In this document: positions 5,797 to 9,496 of the stretch, piece by piece
How the letters are laid out: each line of letters begins with the position of its first letter
Position numbering within the stretch: the first letter of the stretch is position 1
Origin: an uncultured Alistipes sp.
Lineage (GTDB): Bacteria > Bacteroidota > Bacteroidia > Bacteroidales > Rikenellaceae
DNA length: 9,496 bases
Assembly: GCA_900769525.1 (NCBI GenBank)
Contig: CAAGGY010000115.1
Coordinates: 1-9,496, forward strand
Direction of reading: 5' to 3'
The notes under the pieces: generated by a model
The model's database searches: none
What the model saw: only the letters and a program-made list of their open reading frames with translations
Told to the model about the DNA's origin: nothing
Made by a program: the position numbers and the translations under genes

Positions 5797-6354
5797 CTAC
5801 TCACCAAGGTGTTCAATAAGCGTCTTGATACCTATTGCTATAAGCACCAGACCTCCCAGAACGCCAGCCTTAGAGCCAAACTTCGAGCCAATGACACGAC
5901 CAAGATAGAGGCCTGAGAACGATAGCACAAAGGTTACAACTCCAATAATTGCCGCCGCAACCCAGATGTTGGCACCCGCAAAGGCGAGTGTGACACCTAC
6001 CACAAGTGCGTCGATGCTTGTCGCTACGGCCATAAGAAACATTGTGCGAGGCGAGAAGTTGTCGTCAAGCTCTTCATCGTCACTCGACAATGCCTCACGC
6101 ACCATGTTTGCACCAATAAGTAGCAGCAGACCGAAACATATCCAGTGGTCAACCGAGGCTACAAAGCCTGAGAATGAGACTCCCAGAAAGTAGCCAATAA
6201 TAGGCATAAGTGCCTGAAATCCTCCAAACCATACTCCAGCCTTAAGGGCGTGTGATGGCTCGACCTTTTTTAGCGACAGACCCTTGCCTATCGACACGGC
6301 TGTGGCATCCATCGCAAGGCCAAAGCCGAGAAGTATCAACTCTATAACTCCCAT
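5797..6354 (-). CDS. mntP: Manganese efflux pump MntP
   Basis: This 185-residue protein has six hydrophobic segments arranged as two three-helix halves. The family motifs are present: GFGLAMDATAVSIGKG (11-25, with Asp16), GGFQALMPIIGY (44-55) and the repeat-half counterpart AVATSIDALVVGVTLAFAG (109-127, with Asp115). The Asp residues in the membrane correspond to those needed for Mn export in characterised MntP. A charged cytosolic loop (SSDDEELDDNFSPR, 90-103) separates the halves. It exports excess Mn2+ across the inner membrane. It is the last gene of the operon; its ATG lies 2 nt after the GH53 stop, so translation is probably coupled. No Mn riboswitch is expected or seen here because the gene lacks its own leader. 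Confidence 0.92.
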   Translation of the reverse strand: MGVIELILLGFGLAMDATAVSIGKGLSLKKVEPSHALKAGVWFGGFQALMPIIGYFLGVSFSGFVASVDHWICFGLLLLIGANMVREALSSDDEELDDNFSPRTMFLMAVATSIDALVVGVTLAFAGANIWVAAAIIGVVTFVLSFSGLYLGRVIGSKFGSKAGVLGGLVLIAIGIKTLIEHLGE

Positions 6355-6356
6355 CT

Positions 6357-7325
6357 CTATCTATTATAATTATCAAGTGCCGCTGTTGCTGCGCCGCTAC
6401 GATCAAACAACTTACCCCAATCAGGCGATGTCGCCTCCCAAATAAACGTGCCACGACCAAAGCCATTAGGCAGAGAGCTTACGATACGCTCAATTGCAAG
6501 GTAGTGGTCACGATACTCAACCACAATAAGAGGCTTGCGATATCGCTCAACGAGTGCCTTAGTATTGGCCTCAAGCTCCTCAAGTGTGCCGTGCCACTCA
6601 GGGTAGTACGACTGGCCAATAAGGTCGTACTCAACGCCATACTCAGCCATTGCATCGAAGAATCGCACCGACTCCTCAGCCTGACCACCAAGTGCTACGT
6701 GGAGCATAACCTCAGCCTCGGGTGTAACCTCTCGCACAGCACGAACACCCTGCTTAAGAAGTCCACAAAGGCCCTCAAACGAGTGACGCACAGAGCCGTA
6801 TGGCCACAACATACCGTTGCTCACCTCGTTACCTACCTGCACCATATCGGGAGCTGTTCCTTGAGCTACAAGCGCCTCAAGCGTAGTCTTGGTATGGTTA
6901 TAGACCTCGGCACACACCTCATCATAGCTAAAAGTCTGCCATGCCTGAGGCATAATCTGCTTCTGTGGATCTGCCCAATTATCCGAATAGTGGAAGTCGA
7001 GCAAAAAGTACATACCCGCCTCCTTGATTCGCTTGGCCATAGCGAGAGTATGTTCCAAGTCGCAGTAGCCATCACGCTGCGAGTAGCCAAGCTCCGAGCG
7101 AGGGTTTACAAATAGACGCAGACGTATATAATTAAAACCGTTGTCACGCAAAATATCGAGGGCATCACCTTTGACTCCTCCATCCGAAAACTCCACACCC
7201 ATTGCCTCCTGCCACTGCAACCACGAGATGTCTGCACCCACAGCATACGGGCGCTCTGTGCCGCTCTGCGCCACAGCCATCGAAAGGCTTAAGAGAGCAA
7301 CTAACCATAAAGCAATACTCCTCAT
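6357..7325 (-). CDS. GH53 arabinogalactan endo-beta-1,4-galactanase, 322 aa
   Basis: A Sec signal peptide (MRSIALWLVALLSLSMAVAQ) is followed by a single TIM-barrel GH53 domain that fills the protein. GADISWLQWQE (30-40), NYIRLRLFVNP (65-75) and LLDFHYSDNWADP (108-120) are typical GH53 strands. MVQVGNEVSNGMLWP (161-175) carries the acid/base Glu167, and PLIVVEY (265-271) carries the predicted nucleophile Glu270. The family cuts beta-1,4-galactan side chains of pectin-type arabinogalactan. The enzyme would act in the periplasm or outside the cell; there is no lipobox. The sequence after the nucleophile (YRDHY) differs from the ETxYP-like pattern of well-studied galactanases. No SusC/SusD or other glycan genes adjoin it. 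It sits 12 nt after nfo and 2 nt before mntP. Confidence 0.88.
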   Translation of the reverse strand: MRSIALWLVALLSLSMAVAQSGTERPYAVGADISWLQWQEAMGVEFSDGGVKGDALDILRDNGFNYIRLRLFVNPRSELGYSQRDGYCDLEHTLAMAKRIKEAGMYFLLDFHYSDNWADPQKQIMPQAWQTFSYDEVCAEVYNHTKTTLEALVAQGTAPDMVQVGNEVSNGMLWPYGSVRHSFEGLCGLLKQGVRAVREVTPEAEVMLHVALGGQAEESVRFFDAMAEYGVEYDLIGQSYYPEWHGTLEELEANTKALVERYRKPLIVVEYRDHYLAIERIVSSLPNGFGRGTFIWEATSPDWGKLFDRSGAATAALDNYNR

Positions 7326-7337
7326 AATAAATTAGTT

Positions 7338-8183
7338 TTAAACGTTTGCAATTCTCTTCAACTCGGCAATCTCCTCTGCCCAACGACTCTCATCGGGAGT
7401 CTCGAGGATAAGCGGAATATTGTCGAAGCGCGGATCCGAGGCAATATAGCGGAAGCACTCCCAGCCAATCTCACCATCACCAAGAGGCGAGTGGCGGTCG
7501 ATACGGCTACCCAACGGACGCATAGCGTCGTTAAGGTGCATACCACGAAGGTAGCCAAAGCCGATGATCGAGTCAAACTCGGCAAATGTCCTATCGCAAG
7601 CCTCCTTGGTGCGAAGGTCATATCCTGCAGCAAAGGTGTGGCACGTATCAAGACACACGCCCACACGGCTCTTATCCTCCACACGCTCGATGATATATGC
7701 CAAGTGCTCGAACTTATAGCCCAGATTTGAGCCCTGACCTGCCGTGTTCTCCAAGACTGCTGTAACACCCTTAGAGCGCTCCAGAGCCATATTTATCGAC
7801 TCAGCAATACGGCGCAACGAGCCCTCATCGTCGATACGCTTAAGATGGCTTCCTGGGTGGAAGTTAAGGCGGTCGAGTCCCAAGAGCTCGCAGCGATGCA
7901 TCTCCTCAAAGAACGACTCACGAGACTTCTCAAGGCCATCCTCATCGGGGTGGCCGAGGTTTATAAGGTAGCTATCGTGAGGAAGTACCTGCGAGGCTGT
8001 GTAGCCAGCGCTCTGCATAGCGTTGCGAAATGTTGTAATCTGCTCCTCGGTGAGCGTTGGTGCCAACCATTGACGCTGATTCTTTGTAAAGAGGGCAAAG
8101 GCTGTTGCCCCTATATTTTGCGCATTGCGAACGGCATTCTCAACGCCGCCCGATGCACTTACATGTGCTCCAAAATATTTCAT
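7338..8183 (-). CDS. nfo: Deoxyribonuclease IV (endonuclease IV), 281 aa
   Basis: The start at 8183 (MKYFGAHVSASGGVENAV) matches the usual N-terminus of the family; an in-frame ATG at 8264 lies upstream of the promoter and is rejected. All nine zinc ligands known from E. coli endonuclease IV appear at the same residue numbers: His69, His109, Glu145, Asp179, His182, His216, Asp229, His231 and Glu261. They sit in motifs such as LNFHPGSH, AVLENTAGQGSNLG, GVCLDTCHTFAAGYD, MHLNDA, DRHSPLGDGEIG and LILETP. The enzyme cuts the DNA backbone 5' of abasic sites in base-excision repair and also handles oxidised 3' ends; it is cytosolic and uses three Zn ions. It is the first gene of a three-gene minus-strand operon and is divergent from the DUF3078 gene. 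Confidence 0.96.
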   Translation of the reverse strand: MKYFGAHVSASGGVENAVRNAQNIGATAFALFTKNQRQWLAPTLTEEQITTFRNAMQSAGYTASQVLPHDSYLINLGHPDEDGLEKSRESFFEEMHRCELLGLDRLNFHPGSHLKRIDDEGSLRRIAESINMALERSKGVTAVLENTAGQGSNLGYKFEHLAYIIERVEDKSRVGVCLDTCHTFAAGYDLRTKEACDRTFAEFDSIIGFGYLRGMHLNDAMRPLGSRIDRHSPLGDGEIGWECFRYIASDPRFDNIPLILETPDESRWAEEIAELKRIANV

Positions 8184-8217
8184 ATGTATACTCTTTTTTA
8201 AATCAACTATTATTCTA

Positions 8218-8225
8218 CAAAGATA
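8218..8225 (-). promoter_or_regulatory. -7 box of the nfo operon promoter
   Basis: The minus strand reads TATCTTTG, giving a start near 8213 and a leader of about 30 nt before the nfo ATG. It forms one arm of an 11-bp inverted repeat with the divergent promoter. The expected -33 position overlaps the opposing -7 box and has no clear TTTG. Confidence 0.6.
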
Positions 8226-8247
8226 CGAATTTCTTTCGAAAAATTTA

Positions 8248-8255
8248 TATCTTTG
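8248..8255 (+). promoter_or_regulatory. -7 box of the DUF3078 gene promoter
   Basis: TATCTTTG on the plus strand lies 38 nt before the ATG at 8294, implying a leader of roughly 35 nt. It is the mirror image of the nfo box, with 22 nt between the two arms, so the two promoters share their upstream DNA. No clear -33 TTTG is visible. Confidence 0.6.
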
Positions 8256-8293
8256 TAGCGTCAACTACAAATATTTTAAACCAAATTATCTAT

Positions 8294-9361
8294 ATGAAGA
8301 AGTTTTATGCATTTTTAACCATTGTGCTATTTGCCTCGGCAATGGAGCTTTCGGCACAAGTAACTGTCGACGAGCCTGCTACTCAGACCGAGAAGGTGAC
8401 ATTCGACACAAATGTTAAGGATACAGAGGTAAACACTGAGGTTGTTCAGGATGCACGCCGCCGTGCCGAGCGTCTTACCATCCGTAAGGAGCGCAACACC
8501 GTGGACTTCACATCAAACCTCCACGGCTCGTTCACAGCATTTAGCAAGTCTTGGCAGGCTGCAGGCGACAACACATTCACCGTTCTTGCCAACCTCAACT
8601 TCTTGCACACATACAAGCATGGTCGCTTCAACCTCACAAACACCGCCTCAGCGAAGTTTGGCTACAACTGCATGAAGGTCGACGAGAATGACAAGGGCGG
8701 CACATGGTTTAAGAATGTCGACGAGATTGCCCTCTCTACATCACCACAGTGGGATATGGTTAAGAACTGGACATATGGTGCAAATGTTAAGTTCCGTACG
8801 CAGTTTGCTGCTGGTCACGAGAGCCGTGGCGCAGAAAACCGAGTATCTAACTTCTTGGCTCCAGGCTACTTGGATGCTTCAGTCGGTTTCACATATATCC
8901 TACCCGTCGAGAAGTTCCCTCTTAAGATTAATATGTCACCTATTGCGATGAGTGCCACAGTTGTTCTCGACCAGGGAGTATACTTCAAGGGCATCGACCC
9001 AAATACTAACACTCCAATCTACGCCGATAAGATGTATGGTGTTGCACGTGGCCATAAGAGCAAGTTTGAGGGTGGTCTCTCTGTTCAGCTCGACTTCGAC
9101 AAGACTTGGGGTAAGAATGGCTGGTTGCGCTACCGCACCACTGCATACTCGTTCTACGGCTGGATTACCGACATCGCAAGCAAGGGCGGTGAGAGCGTAG
9201 TGCCAACACTTCGTTGGGAGAACACCATCGACATCAAGGCTACGAAGTATATCTCTACACAGATCTACGTTCAGCTCTACTACAACAGGGCCGAGATCAA
9301 CAAGCTTCAGGTGCAGTCGATGCTCTCAGTGGGTCTTACTTACACATTTAAGAACAAGTAG
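8294..9361 (+). CDS. DUF3078-family envelope protein, 355 aa
   Basis: The start at 8294 gives a signal peptide (MKKFYAFLTIVLFASAMELSA, cleavage before Gln22). A longer in-frame ORF starting at 8105 overlaps nfo and is rejected. After a low-complexity acidic region and an RRRAERLTIRKER stretch (55-67), the body is made of beta strands. It carries DUF3078-like landmarks: SFTAFSKSWQAAGDNTFTVL (79-98), RFNLTNTASAKFGYN (111-125), NVDEIALS, RVSNFLAPGYLDASVGFTY (183-201), KFPLKINMSPIA (207-218) and a C-terminal run of aromatic strands ending LSVGLTYTFKNK. DUF3078 proteins occur in Bacteroidota and have no established function; the strand pattern suggests an outer-membrane barrel, which is my inference. 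The gene is transcribed alone within the window. Confidence 0.8.
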   Translation: MKKFYAFLTIVLFASAMELSAQVTVDEPATQTEKVTFDTNVKDTEVNTEVVQDARRRAERLTIRKERNTVDFTSNLHGSFTAFSKSWQAAGDNTFTVLANLNFLHTYKHGRFNLTNTASAKFGYNCMKVDENDKGGTWFKNVDEIALSTSPQWDMVKNWTYGANVKFRTQFAAGHESRGAENRVSNFLAPGYLDASVGFTYILPVEKFPLKINMSPIAMSATVVLDQGVYFKGIDPNTNTPIYADKMYGVARGHKSKFEGGLSVQLDFDKTWGKNGWLRYRTTAYSFYGWITDIASKGGESVVPTLRWENTIDIKATKYISTQIYVQLYYNRAEINKLQVQSMLSVGLTYTFKNK

Positions 9362-9373
9362 GCCAATATTGGC
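9362..9373. repeat. Perfect 12-nt palindrome directly after the DUF3078 stop
   Basis: GCCAATATTGGC is self-complementary and starts one base after the TAG. It has no loop-forming spacer and no following T tract, so it is not a convincing terminator. It could be a protein-binding site or chance. Confidence 0.3.
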
Positions 9374-9473
9374 ATACAGCTTGTATATAATTAAGAACTA
9401 ACGAATTAGCCCATAGCGGGATTGTACTATCATGTCGGATTGCAGAAGAGAGTCCAGGGTTTGGCGCAGCATC
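9374..9473. other. Unassigned sequence next to the contig edge
   Basis: No gene can be supported in these 100 nt. An ATG at 9432 opens a short frame, but it runs straight into adapter sequence. The closest bases to 9474 may come from few reads, so their accuracy is uncertain. Confidence 0.5.
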
Positions 9474-9496
9474 AGATCGGAAGAGCGTCGTGTAGG
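9474..9496. other. Illumina TruSeq adapter contamination
   Basis: The last 23 bases begin AGATCGGAAGAGC and continue with CGTCGTGTAGG-type sequence. This is the universal Illumina TruSeq adapter as read through from a short insert. It is synthetic, was left untrimmed at the end of the assembled contig, and should be removed from any annotation or homology search. Confidence 0.97.

Noticed and set aside
6504..7115. A 203-codon plus-strand ORF antisense to the GH53 gene
   Set aside because: It lies fully inside a confidently identified gene, has no recognisable domain or signal, and its composition is explained by the complementary codons of GH53.
1..9496. CRISPR array, tRNA, rRNA, insertion sequence or defence system
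   Set aside because: I found no spaced direct repeats, no cloverleaf or conserved rRNA segments, no transposase and no recognised defence domain in the window.

Overview
The window reads as chromosomal DNA from a member of the Bacteroidota, most likely order Bacteroidales. The reasons are the protein families (fimbrillin-type lipoproteins, an O/P-type porin, a DUF3078 protein, a DUF1273 SLOG protein) and the promoters. The octamer TATCTTTG, a match to the Bacteroides -7 element TAnnTTTG, sits upstream of gene starts five times, and no clear Shine-Dalgarno sites are visible. I cannot assign a genus.

Layout. Positions 1-1527 (minus strand) hold two tandem fimbrillin-like lipoprotein genes; the second runs off the left edge. 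Their probable promoter lies at 1794-1824, and a questionable 58-codon ORF sits in the leader. A divergent intergenic region (1528-2101) separates them from a plus-strand pair: an outer-membrane porin (2102-3190) and a YeiH-type inner-membrane exporter (3222-4655). A perfect 32-nt palindrome forms a bidirectional terminator between the exporter and the convergent DUF1273 gene (4708-5199, minus). Next come two small plus-strand membrane genes: a YtxH-type protein (5289-5462) and a 94-residue two-helix protein (5485-5769). They converge on a tightly packed minus-strand operon read in the order nfo (endonuclease IV), GH53 galactanase, mntP (manganese efflux), spanning 8183 to 5797. Its terminator lies inside the end of the convergent small gene. 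nfo is divergent from a DUF3078 envelope gene (8294-9361), and their -7 boxes form a mirrored 11-bp inverted repeat.

How the genes relate. Most are envelope genes: surface lipoproteins, a porin plus inner-membrane exporter that may move the same anion, small membrane-stress-like proteins, a secreted galactanase and a probable outer-membrane barrel. nfo and mntP are housekeeping functions in DNA repair and metal homeostasis. I see no defence system, prophage, transposon, CRISPR array, tRNA or rRNA.

The last 23 bases (9474-9496) match the Illumina TruSeq adapter and are not genomic. The right end is therefore a raw contig edge, and the bases just before it deserve caution. The most useful observations are this adapter, the porin/YeiH pairing with an apparently activator-dependent promoter, the mixed nfo-GH53-mntP operon, the mirrored nfo/DUF3078 promoters, and two transcripts that look nearly leaderless.
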